Assembly (NCBI RefSeq): GCF_011386835.1
Contig: NC_088795.1
Span: 18,422,941-18,486,940 of the forward strand
Reading direction: 5' to 3'
DNA from: Chrysemys picta bellii
Lineage: Eukaryota; Chordata; Testudines; Emydidae
Length of the DNA: 64,000 nucleotides
This document shows positions 50,206 to 60,589 of the stretch, one piece after another (position 1 is the stretch's first letter; each line of letters starts with the position of its first letter). The position numbers and the translations under genes are program-made. The notes under the pieces were generated by a model. That model was not told the origin of the DNA and made no database searches. It worked only from the letters and a program-made list of their open reading frames with translations.

Positions 50206-51030
50206 CACTCGTGAAGCTGGAGTGATGGCATAGAGTCTGGAGAAGGTGTGAACACATGACCATATAGCTGTCTTTCAGATGTCCACAGTCAAGAATGTTG
50301 CTTAGAAGGGCTCTCAAGATAGCCTGAATCCTTATCTTATTTGGAGGAGTTATGAACTGACTGACGTAATAGGATCTTATGCAAGACATCCAATGCAATA
50401 ATCTCGGTACTGAGAATGTTCACTCATTTAGTTTTTCTGGGATGGCCACAAAGGGTCTAGGAGAAACTCTAAATGGTTTGGTTCTATGGAGATAGAAAGA
50501 GTGTAGACTCTCCTCACCTGCGTTAGCATGATGCTAACAAACAAACAAAAACAGCAGCAAATAACAGTGTGGTTCAAATGAAAGTCTGAAATTACTTTTG
50601 ACATAAATTTGGTATATGGCCTCAAAGAGATTTTATCCTTGAAAAATAACAAATGAAGATTCTGCCAATAGCGTTTGCATCTCAGACACTCTCCGGACTG
50701 ATGTAATAGCCACTAAAAATGCAGTCTTCATAGAATGGTGTGACATAGAGCAAGTTGCCATAGGTTCAAAAAGAAAACTCAATAGGTGTCATCAAACTAA
50801 GTTTAGATTCCAAGATGGGACCAGACCTCTAACAGGAGCATACACACAATCCTTTAAGAAAATTCAGTATCAATGGGCGTGAAAAAACTGAAAAGCCATC
50901 AACGGGAAGGAGAACAGCTGAGATAGCTCTGTGAGTTCAGTTAGCTGCTAATAGAAAGTCCTATTTTAAAGCATAATTCATAATCAGAGATGTCTTGAAT
51001 TCTGGCTTGAGTGGGAGAAAGGTGATGAGA
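50206..51030 (-). pseudogene. DIRS-like tyrosine recombinase fragment
   Basis: The minus strand encodes pieces of the recombinase of DIRS-type retroelements, interrupted by frameshifts and stops: KTAFLVAITSVRRVSEMQ (around 50660-50730), then DKISLRPYTKFMSKVISDFH and a VHTF...Y-like stretch further 3' (around 50225-50270). RRVSE would include the first catalytic Arg. DIRS elements use such a recombinase instead of an integrase. No RT remains recognisable. The copy is clearly dead. Confidence 0.6.
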
Positions 51031-51299
51031 AGCCACCCAGATTGAAAAGTCTCTTCCACTCAGCTAAATATGTTGATTCTCTGGACTCCTTTCTTCTACT
51101 AACTAGGATGGATTGGACCCTTGTGAATATGTTGTCTCCAAGGAGTTCAACCAGTGAGCATCCAGGCTATGAAATGCTCATCTACGTGGATACTAATGAT
51201 ATGGCTGGGTATGACCCTGAGCAGAGCAGTGTAGACCTGGCTTAAGATGAGTAACTAGACATGGGTTAAACCTCATTTCTTGGAAGACAGGATTAGGGA

Positions 51300-51727
51300 T
51301 GTAAATGAATCAGCAGCCTGAAAAACAGAATGCCTGTGTCCCAGCTCAGATAAGGGGGAACACCCAGGAAACCATTTACAATGGACAATATAATGATACG
51401 ATAAGCCTGCAATGTAATATGAGGTATGGAGTGAGCCATGTATGGACAGTATGTGCTGTAAAGGGATTAGGTCCTACAAAGTGACCAAGCTGACCTGAAA
51501 CATGCAATGTATAGTAAATGCAGCGTAATCACTAAATGTATATAAAGGAAGAGTTTTGGTGTGTAACTTCAGATGTGTGGTACACCCTATATCCACCCCC
51601 TACAAATTAGTCTGATCAACTCAGTGTAGCTTTGTTCTATGCCAAATAAAGGAACCTAACTGACAAGACTGCAGTTGAACTGAGTTCTTGGGGAACTGAG
51701 GGGAAGTAGTCTTGGAGAAACCCCAAC
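51300..51727 (+). mobile_element. LTR-like block
   Basis: Starts tgtaaatg, ends cccaaca, and includes a TATA-like tgtatataaagg at about 51538 and an AATAAA-like caaataaagg about 105 bases later. No internal viral sequence adjoins, so it would be a solo LTR. Boundaries are tentative. Confidence 0.4.
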
Positions 51728-52280
51728 AAATCAGCTGTGACCAAAAAGCTCTGGGAGCGAGGATAAAAGAGTCAGGGGGCACAGGTTGTGTGCTCATTCA
51801 TCCTCCCAGTTGAAAGTAAGGGCCTAGGCAGGGACACGTGCATCCTGAAGATGAATGCATGGCTGTGCAGATGGCGTTGATGGGAGGGCTTCAGCTTCCT
51901 TGGCCATGGGATGCTGGGCCAGGAAAGAGGGCTGCTAGGAAAAGATGGAGTCCACCCAGGGCCAGCCCACAATATTTTGGCACCTGAGGCGGGGATGCCC
52001 CCATGCCCCCTTGCTTGGGCCAAAACTTTGAAAGGTCTCAATTCTGCCTTCTTCCTGTTCTACTCCTCTCAGGTACTGCTCTGCTACCTACTCCAATAAA
52101 GGAGAACTAACAACTTAAAATGCCTTGTTCAAAAATTTTAAGTAAAACTTACCTTTCAAATGCCTGAACAGCAAATGTAATTTTTCTTGTCTGTATACTA
52201 AATACTGGGATTTTTATCTGTTTGAATAATCAAAGTGGTGCTTTCCATGCCTTCTTGGTTATATATGGAGATATCCCTAT
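51728..52280. other. Unassigned sequence
   Basis: A GC-balanced segment (51730-52090) that looks repeat-derived but was not identified, followed by AT-rich DNA. Confidence 0.3.
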
Positions 52281-52452
52281 CTCATAGAACTGGAAGGGAC
52301 CCCGAAAGGTCATCGAGTCCAGCCCCCTGCCCTCACTAGCAGGACCAAGTACTGATTTTTGCCCCAGATCCCTAAGTGGCCCCCTCAAGGATTGAACTCA
52401 CAATCCTGGGTTTAGCAGGCCAATGCTCAGACCACTGAGCTATCCCTCCCCC
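52281..52452 (-). repeat. tRNA-headed SINE with CR1-like tail
   Basis: On the minus strand the head reads like a tRNA: gggatagctcagtggtctga (A box), a cctgctaaaccc anticodon-loop region and gtgagttcaatcct (B box). The tail matches a CR1 3' end, seen on the plus strand as catagaactggaagggaccc. This composite is typical of sauropsid SINEs mobilised by CR1. It is not a functional tRNA gene. Confidence 0.8.
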
Positions 52453-52494
52453 CACCCAAGAGGTTGCAAAGATTTGAACTGCTTCCTAAAGGTC

Positions 52495-52676
52495 ACAGAA
52501 GGTCCTGTGGCACCTTTAAGACTAACGGAAGTATTGGAGCATAAGCTTTTGTGGGTGAATGCCCACTTCATTCACCCATGAAAGCTTATGCTCCAATACT
52601 TCTGTTAGTCTTAAAGGTGCCACAGGACCCTCTGTTGCTTTTTATAGATTCAGACTAATACGGCTACCCCGCTGAG
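52495..52676. mobile_element. Fold-back Penelope tail insertion
   Basis: Flanked by the 11-bp duplication tcctaaaggtc (52484-52494 and 52677-52687). The left arm acagaaggtcctgtggcacc and right arm ggtgccacaggaccctctgt are near-perfect inverted copies of about 70 bases around a short asymmetric centre (52555-52570). The right side continues with cagactaatacggctacccc. Confidence 0.85.
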
Positions 52677-52703
52677 TCCTAAAGGTCCTCAGTCTGGGCC
52701 AGC

Positions 52704-53412
52704 TCATGCTCTACTGAGATGGTTGCAAGGCCAACCGGCCTCTCCTGTGTGGAGCGTAGATGTGTTTTTATTAACTTGAGCTGTAGAACCCAATGTGGCT
52801 GGAACATTAGACTGGAACATTAGACTGGAAAAGTTTGCAACAAAACCAGTATGCAGCATTCTGGGTTTCCGAGTACATAAGCCATGGCCTCTCCACTTTG
52901 TCACCACTGGGGATCTCACGCCAGTAATGTGTTGGATGGAAACTTCTATTTTCATTGTCTTTGGGGAACATGAAAGTTTTCATTTGCTGTGGCCCATGCA
53001 GTACAAGGAAGTCCCTCAGGCTACTGCTCAAGTGGGTCCACAGTCCTGGATCATCTAGACTTAAGGAACTAAACTCAGCAGCAGCTGTTTCTTACACCTC
53101 CACCACACTCTTCTCTGATCTACACTTTTCTTCAGGAATGTGCACGGTTATATCCATGTGAGATGGAGATATGGATGCTGCAGTAGTTGCCAGGTCACCT
53201 GCACTCTGACTAACTGGACGATCAGGCATCTCCTCACCACTCACATCCTCACTGGGGCCGGAAGGCTCACCGTGAACATTTGTGTCTATGTATCTCAGGA
53301 GAGCTCCTTCCTGCTTAGATAGAAAAGCTTCCTTTGCTTGCTTGCTTTTTCTGAATGCTGCCCCAGAGGGGCGTTTTCTTTTTTCACGCATGACTGCTGT
53401 TCTGTTCAGCAC
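52704..53412 (-). pseudogene. hAT-family transposase fragment with TTF-type zinc-finger region
   Basis: On the minus strand, 53412-53092 encodes a basic N-terminus (REKRKRPSGAAFRK) and 53031-52704 a region with FLVLHGPQQM, FPKDNENRSFHPTHYW and VERPWLMYSETQNAAYWFCC. That layout is typical of hAT transposases and ZMYM-like relatives, whose TTF-type finger binds DNA. The catalytic core and dimerisation region are missing and a stop at about 53092 separates the parts. A tandem duplication, gaacattagactg, lies near 52801-52827. It could be part of a domesticated gene, but no further exon was seen. Confidence 0.6.
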
Positions 53413-53465
53413 TCAATTGAAGGAGACAGGCTGGTAGCAGGGCATGAGTGAGAGAAGATATCAGC

Positions 53466-53795
53466 GCCTTAAGCAGGGGTGAAAGTAACTTACAGGATTT
53501 ACCGGTACTGCCGGAGTCCTGGGGGGTGTGTGGCCTCATCCAGAAGAGGCGCGGCCTCTCAAGATTTAAAGGCCCTGGGACACAGGCTGTGGTTGGGAGT
53601 CCCAGGCCCTTTAAATCAACACAAGGCTCCCAGCTGCAGAGGTGGCTGGGAGCCCCCAGGGCTCAGGGGCAAATTAAAGGGCCTGGGGCTCTGGCCGCTG
53701 CAGACCTCCAGGCCCTTTAAATCCCGCCCGCAGCTCCGGCTGCCGGAGCTGCAGAGGGGATTTAAAGGGCTAGGGGCTCCCAGCAACGGAATACT
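53466..53795. mobile_element. GC-rich MITE, 3'-truncated
   Basis: Begins caggggtgaaagtaacttac, a familiar MITE terminus, and contains repeated aggccctttaaat blocks in both orientations plus the palindrome gcagctccggctgccggagctgc near 53731-53753. The expected inverted 3' end is absent. Confidence 0.5.
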
Positions 53796-53984
53796 GCGAA
53801 ATACTTCTGTAACCACAACACATTTTCAGTGTGTATATTTTCCTCACATAATGTGCATGAACTGCTTTAAACATTTTGCCCAATTATAAATAAGGTGGTT
53901 ACATCTTCCCAAAGGGAAATATTATCTTATGTATAAATGCAAAGTTATATACATGTGGGACTCAGTTATGGCCTGGCGGCCATC

Positions 53985-54466
53985 GGCGGGCGCCCCCCTC
54001 TGGCCTGGCGGAAAGCCGACCAAAAGTGATATGGCTGCAGCTTTTTAAGGCCCAGCCGCCCTGGCCAGGCATTCCTTTTCTATGGCTGCAGAGTTCTGCT
54101 TCTGGGGCAGCAGCTTTCTGCTCACATACCCGATGGGATGTCTCTCCCCCTTTCCCTCAATCTGCATTGGCACCACACCCAGCCCTCTTCTGAAGCGTCA
54201 GTAAACACCACAAAGGGCTTGTCAAAGTCCTGGTTTACCAGCACCGAGCCCTTCACCAGAGCCTCTTTCAGAGCACAGAGTCCCCTCTCGCACTGATTGC
54301 TCCAGACCACCTTATCTGGTTTACCCTTCTTACATACCTTAGTGATTCGGGTGGCTATGAAGCTCAAGTGGGGCACCAAGCTCCGGTAGTAGCCCGCCAT
54401 CCCAATGAAAGCCTGGACTTGCTTTTTAATTTGGGGAATGGGCCCATCTCTGATCACTTCCACCTG
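53985..54466 (-). pseudogene. Ty3/Gypsy-like RT-RNase H fragment
   Basis: Minus strand, after the junction at about 54466: KKQVQAFIGMAGYYRSLVPH, the block following the RT palm and connecting to RNase H, then ALKEALVKGSVLVNQDFD and FVVFTDASEEG, which holds the first RNase H catalytic Asp. A frameshift follows near 54170, with weak similarity continuing to about 53990. The frame upstream of 54466 (to 54580) is a different sequence. The RT active-site region is not present. Confidence 0.75.
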
Positions 54467-57400
54467 AGCCGGCTCTGAGCGGGAAGCGCATGGTGAGGAA
54501 AGGGCTGCTGAATGCTCCAAGGTCAGACCCAGGAAGGTCAAACCTCTGTAAGCTTCTTGCCCTGGAGACAGTATGCTCAAAGAGAGGAGGCATGCTAGAC
54601 CAGAGTCCTGCCTGGCTTCGTATGGAGTAGTTCCAGAGCATCGCCCGGTGACTCCGGGACAGCTGGTGCAGAGGTGGGATCAAACTGCACCCCGTGGACA
54701 GAGCATCCTGCAGTAAGTGACTGGGGAGCAATAAAACAAAGAGGGATGAGCGAGAGATGGGCATGCTGGAGGCTCTGAGAGGTACAATTCCAGGAGGCGG
54801 AGGAGCCTCCGGCTTAACCCCAAGAAAGCCATTCTCAGGGGTTCACTCTGTCGCACTGAAGGGGTTCCTCCCAGGGATTGTGGGGAGCGGAGAGAGTACA
54901 GGCCTGTGAGTCCGTGACCCCTTGGGAACAGCATGGAGATGGCCTATACCCATGTCCTTAAGAAGGACATTGTAGAGCTGTGCAGAGAGAGAGAGAGGGC
55001 CGCGCGCTGGACAATTCACCAAGGCACAGCTGATGGATCATTCTCTTCCAACTGGGCCCTCTACGGAGCCAGTCCCTGAGCCAGCTGGGGCTGCGAGAGA
55101 GGCTGGGAGCAGCCAGGCAGCCCATCTCCCTGACCAGCAGGGGATCTTCCCGACCGAGTTCCCCGTTGGTGGAGCTGAGACAGTTGGAGTTGGAAAAGGG
55201 ACAGAAACTGAAAGAGCTGGAGGACCATGAGAAGGAATGGGAGGACCGTCAGAGACAGAAGCAGCATGAACTGGCGATGGCAGAGCTGAGAAGCAGAGAG
55301 GCCCCTACCGTGGTGAGTGCGGACGGGCCCAGGCTAGCTAAGCCCGTAGGGAACTCAGATATAAAAGTGCTGCCTCAGTTTAAGGAAGGGGATGATAGAG
55401 ATGCCTTCTTCACTGCCCTTGAGAAGGTCTGCAATGTGCACCAGGTTGACCCTGCTTTGGCATCTCACCCCCTTACTGGGTCCCAAACCCATAGAGATGT
55501 TCAGCCAGATGGATAAGGTGGAAGCAAGGGACTATGAACTGTTCAAACAAGTCCTGCCGCGCAAGTTTGAGCTGACCTCCGAGGCGTACAGGAAAAGGTT
55601 CCTGAGTGTGCAGAAGACCCAGGGGATGACCTATCTGGAACTGGTCACGCTGATTGGGAAATACACCCGCAAGTGGGTGAATGGGGCGGGACCCAGACCA
55701 AGGAGGACGTGATGGAACTAATGGAGCTGGAGCAACTGTATGAACTCTGCTCCCCTGACCTGAGGATGTAGTTTGCGGACAAGAGGCCGAAGGACCTGTG
55801 CCACGCAGGGCTGCTGGCGGATGAGTTTGTAGGTAGCAGGTCGGACTATGGAACGGAATCCCAGGGGGACAGGCCCACGTAAGTGCAGAAGGGCGGGGGG
55901 GGGGGGGGGTGTTCACCCAGGGGCTTCCCTGAAGGAAGTCTTGGAGAAATCCCTCCTGAGAGGCACAGCCAATACCAGAGCTGACCCACCAGCCCCTGGA
56001 GACCAACGGGACCTGAGGTGTAATTACTGTGGGCAGGGGGGCCACAGATGGGCCCGGTGCCAAAAGCTCAGGGACAGAATGAGCAAACCGAGCCCTCAAA
56101 GGGGCTGGATCCCCAGGCTGGTGGGGCTGGCAGTTTAGCAATGGCCCAAGAGGGAGAAGTCTTGCAGGCCAGCTCCTCGGGGAGGCTTGATGCTCAGTCC
56201 ACAGGGTGGGTGTGGGGCAGCCCCTGAGGAGCGAGTGCCTCATTCCCTTGGAGGTGGATGGGAAGCAGGTCACTGGGACGTGAGGTGACACTGGCCCGGC
56301 CCGAGGTGGTGGCCCCAAACCGGCTGGTGTCCAACGCCTACCTAACCCTGATGGGTGTCTGCGAACCCCCATTTAAGGTACCCATGACCAGGGTACATCT
56401 GAAATAGGGGGCCAAGGAGGGCCCCAAAGATGTGGGGGTGCATTATCAGTTGCCAACCGAGGTGCTGATGGGGGGGGGTGACCTGGCAGATTGGCCGGGC
56501 AGCTCCCAGAGTGCCCTAGTCATCACCTGTAGCCAGAGCCAGCGAAGGGCATTCTGCCCTGACATGGGGGGGGGGGGGTGGCCTGCCGGGGGTGCAGGTT
56601 CCTACCCCAGCGGGAAAAGAGTCATTGGGGACAGGACTTGGCGGGGCTGCGGCCTGGGACCCAGCCACTGAGAGGGAGCAGGTCCTCATCCCTTCCCCAG
56701 CCGCTGAATTCAAGGCCGAGCTGCGGAAAGATCCCTCTTTAGAGAAGCTAAGGGAACTTGCTGGCCACAGCACGGCGAAACCCCTGGGGGTAGGCTGCCT
56801 GGAAAGATTCCTGTGGGAGAAGGGATTCCTGTATAGGGAATGGGCTCCCCAAGGGGAAGTGGAACAGGGGGAGAGGGGAGAGAAGGAGGGAGATCAGGAG
56901 ACAGCCAGTGGTCCCCCAGAAGTACTACTGCTACAGGCTACTGTACCTGGCCCATGATGTCCCTCTCTCGGGATACCAGGAAATCCAGCGCACCAGGCAG
57001 AAGCTGTTACAGAACTTACACTGGCCTGGGATCTTTGATGCCATCCAGCAGTACTGCAGGTCCTGCAATCCCTGCCAGAGGGTGGGGAAGGCCCAGGACA
57101 AGGAGAAAGCAGCTTTGAGGCCCCCGCTCATTACAGAGGAGCCTTTCCAGAAGGTGGCCGTGGACATAGTGGGACCCCTCAGCAAGGCAACTCGGACAGG
57201 GGGAAAAAATACATTCTGGGGGTGGTAGATTTCGCTACTCCCAATCTTGAGGAGGTGGCTTTGTCCTTTATCGAGGCAGACACACTGCTGACTGTTTTCA
57301 GCAGAATGGGGGGTTCCCCAAGGAGCTCCTTACAGACCAGGGCTCCAATTTCATGTCAACTCTGCTCCGGTGCTTGTGGGAGAAGCGTGGGGTCCGACGC

Positions 57401-57515
57401 ACCTGGGCCTCAGCGTATCACCTTCAGTCCAACGGGCTGGTGAAAAGGTTCAATGGGACCCTAAAGCTGCTGCTGAAAACCTTCATGAACCAGCACTCCC
57501 AGGACTGGGTCAAGT
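54467..57515 (+). pseudogene. Ty3/Gypsy-like gag-protease-integrase remnant (Gmr1-like order)
   Basis: Domains in plus-strand order: leader and gag start (ATG about 54932, MEMAYTHVLKKDIVEL); gag coiled region around 55170-55290; capsid (DRDAFFTALEKVCNVHQV, LFKQVLPRKFELTSEAYR); SCAN-like segment at about 55705-55830; CCHC knuckle at 56019-56060; protease-like region about 56220-56540; integrase from about 56690 to 57515. Many stops and frameshifts occur. There is no RT between protease and integrase, as in Gmr1-like elements, where integrase precedes RT. The copy ends abruptly at an LTR insertion. Confidence 0.75.
56690..57515 (+). pseudogene. Integrase remnant, catalytically broken
   Basis: The zinc-binding region lies at 56950-57090 (LLYLAHDVPLSGYQE ... 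YCRSCNPCQR); the second His expected in HHCC is Tyr. The catalytic core has Asp at 57163-57165 (AVDIVGPL) and at 57335-57337 (LLTDQGSNF). The third acidic position, 35 residues later (57443-57445), is Lys rather than Glu. Frame changes occur near 57215 and 57310. The reading ends at DWVK, where the next LTR begins. Confidence 0.8.
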
Positions 57516-58579
57516 TGTGATGTTATTGATATAATCTGGGACCATATAGGTCATTGTTGCAACCAAGGTCCTGTAGTGACACCAAATCTGGTATAAAGGA
57601 GGTCAAACAAGGTCTCTAAGACAAGGGTATGGTTTGCTGGCTATGTTTATGCTATCTGGATGCCTATATCATTGTTGTATTTAAAGTTAGAAGTATTGGC
57701 TCTATACTGTCTGTATTTCATAATTATGCTGTGCTTCTGGGTGACACCCCAGCCAGGTTAGTGTCAGCTCTGCCTAGCCTGCTTGATGGCCCATTAAGGA
57801 CCATCGGCTATACAATTGACCCATTGAGAGAAGGCAAATATGCCTTGCAACTCAGCAATGTAGGCAAGGACTTGCCCCTGTGACTCCAGACTCCATTTTG
57901 CTGTAGTTTTCCACAGTAAGGACAAAGAGGTGTTCTTACACCTGGAAAAGACTATAAAAGGCTGATGCCTCATCTCCATCTTGTCTTCAATCCTGCTTCT
58001 TACCTCTGGAGGGACTTTGTGTAGAGCTTCCATTTGTAGCAAAGGACTGATGACCCATCCCAGGGTGTATGGGGATGTACTCCAGAGACTTGATTTGAAC
58101 CTGCAGTTTAGTCTATCACGGCTACAAGCCTGAACCAAGAACTTTGCCATTACCGTATGTCATTGATTCCATTTAACCAATTCTCCCTCTCATCTATCTT
58201 TTTCCTTTTATGAATAAACCTTTAGATTTTAGATTCTGGCAACAGTGTGATTTGTGGGTAAGATCTGATTTGTATATTGAGATGGGTCTGGGGCTTGGTC
58301 CTTTGGGATCAAGAGAACTTTTTTTTCCTTTTACTGTGGTATTAGTTTTCATAACGAGTGGCACTGTTGGTGATACTGGGAAATTGGAGTGTTTAAGGGA
58401 ACTGCTTGTGTGACTTGTGGTTAGCCAGTGGGGCGAGACCAAAGTCCTCTTTGTGTGGCAGGTTTGGTTTGCCTTAGAGGCGGAAAAACCCCAGCCTTGG
58501 GCTGTAACTGCCCTGTTTTAAGCAATTTGTCCTCAATTGGCACTCTCAGTTGGGTCCTGCCAGAACCAGCATCGTTACA
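57516..58579 (+). mobile_element. LTR of a second retroelement, 1064 bp
   Basis: Starts tgtgatgttattg directly after the interrupted integrase and ends catcgttaca. Internal landmarks: TATA-like gactataaaagg at about 57949-57960, and tgaataaacc at about 58211 as polyadenylation signal. A putative primer-binding site, tggcgtagtcgtgctaggat, follows at 58581 after one base. The partner 3' LTR is not in the visible sequence. Confidence 0.7.
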
Positions 58580-58580
58580 G

Positions 58581-60589
58581 TGGCGTAGTCGTGCTAGGAT
58601 CCACAGAACCAGGTCAGTTAAGCTGTGGGTCAGAACCCCATGCCATCCAAATTTGAAGTTTGGGATTGAGAGTTTGGTTGGTTAAAGAGCAGTTGCAACG
58701 GATGAGCAAAGAGCATATGAGGGCCTTGGCAAGATTTGTGTTCAGAAAAGGGGATAAGCTTTAGAAAGAAAGCTACAAATCAAGAACTGAGAGAGCTGTT
58801 AATGGCCAGTGATCACGGGGCAAGAGCGCAGCCCTTACCAGAGGCTACAGAAGATGCAGAAAAAATTAGAGTACAGAAGGTAACAAATAAACTGCAACTT
58901 GAGCATGAAAGGAATCTAGCAGATCTTTGATTGCTGGGGGAAAAAAAACAAAACCAAAAAAACAGCTGAATTAGAAAGAGAAAGAGAGAAGAAAGAGCTC
59001 GTAAGGGGCGTCTGGAGCTGCTGGCTGCGGAGGAGAAAGCTCCACAGATGGAACAGGAGACGGCCAAACTTCAGCTCCCAGTAATGGAAGAGTGGAGAAA
59101 GTCATCACCACCTAGTGCTCCATTTCCCCACCACCACAAGAAAAACTGGGAAAGGACGTGTCCCATTGACAATGATACTGAGGATAGAGAGGAGTTTTTG
59201 TCTACCTTTGAAGGCCTCTGCAATCTGTACCAGATCCCTGATGATCAGCGAATGCCTGTCCTGCTGGCCAGACTGACTGGAAAAGCCAGGGAGGTATTTA
59301 ATGAACTTGGGGAACAAGAAGCCTGGGATTATGAGCGGTTTAAAGCTTCTGTGTTAAGGCCATTCAAGGTTACTCCTGAATCTTACAGAGTTAAGTTTAG
59401 AAAGTTTAAAGTGTCTAATGATTGCACTTCTGTAGAATGTGCTCATAAGCTTTGTTAAAAAGTGGGTTGTGGGAAGCAAAGGCGCATGGGAGTTTTGAAA
59501 AACTGCTGGATTTAATAATTTTGGAACAACAGTTCTTGGACATTGTGCCTGACCACATGAGAGCAGCTGTGTGTGATAGGAACCCTGAGTCAGTCCTACG
59601 GGCTGCAGAGATTGCGGGTGCCCATACCCAAAACAGGGCTCGAGAAGGGTATAAACCCCCAGGGAAAACTAATCACCATTCTCCCCAGTTCAAGGAAATT
59701 ATATTAGAGCTATGTTCAGTCAAGTTAACACAAACCAGGCACAGGAGAGGTTGTGTCTAAAGTTGTGTCTTTGGAAGGTTTTTCCAAAGGTTTGTCTTTG
59801 GAAAGTAGTAGTTTGGCTGTGAACGAAGTTTCTGAATGTCTGCCTGCCCAATGTTTCAGAAGTGAATTTGGAATTAGATCAAGCACAGAAAGATCTCATT
59901 GGTCAGGAAAATGTTTCTCAGGAGCAGCTTAAAGTGGATGGACAGATGGAAGCCCCAGCTGAGGGAGGAAAGGGTAGATTTTTAAGGGGTAATGAATTGG
60001 TGGCTATTACAGCTTATACACGTGAACCTGAAAAGGGTAACTCATTTGCAGACAGTAGCTCAGGGTAGTGAATAGAGCAGCAGTTTATCTGTTGGGAGTG
60101 GAAACGTGTCTGGTAAAGAAAGTTTGGATGAGCCTAGACAGCCTTGTGAGCTGATGGCTTTATCTAGTCAGCAGTTTGGGAAGGCAAGGATAGCGGAAAA
60201 TGAGGGCCCCTACACCTTACTTGTTTCCTGTGGGGAGAATTGTGACAGTGAAGGAAATGTGCCTGTGTCCGTGAGGGGTATTTTAACTTGCCTACGGAGG
60301 AATCTACCTCGGTCTCCAAGCAGTTGTCTGTGAACAGCCCTGCGTGCCGGGACAAGGGAAATGAGATCCCAAGCTGCGTGTTTGGAAAAGGAGAATGCGG
60401 CTCCGGCTCTTCTTTGTGAAGCAGACAGAAGGTGCCTTTCAGCCTGTGATGGTTGAGGATAGTGCAGTGGTCTCAGAGTTGGTTCTGGATTCACCTAAAG
60501 CCCAGGAAAGGAATGGTCCTAAGTTTGTGTCTGCTAGGGAGAATGGCACTGTAACTAGGTTGCATCCAGTTAGCGTCTTAGCAAAATCC
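58581..60589 (+). pseudogene. Second Gypsy-like element: leader and gag, broken
   Basis: After the LTR, frames at 58736-58930 (FRKKATNQELRELL) and 59048-59458 encode gag. The capsid-like part includes DREEFLSTFEGLCNLYQI and AWDYERFKASVLRPFK. A -1 or +2 shift near 59455 leads to a SCAN-like stretch at 59500-59640 (LLDLIILEQQFLDIVPDH, then RAAEIAGAHTQNR). From 59700 to the gap only poorly recognisable, stop-interrupted sequence remains. The copy is defective; the rest lies in the gap. Confidence 0.65.

Noticed and set aside
52375..52452. tRNA-like sequence on the minus strand
   Set aside because: It is the head of a SINE with CR1 tail, not a standalone tRNA gene.
55473..56372. 299-codon minus-strand frame
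   Set aside because: It is antisense to the recognisable gag, knuckle and protease sequence on the plus strand.
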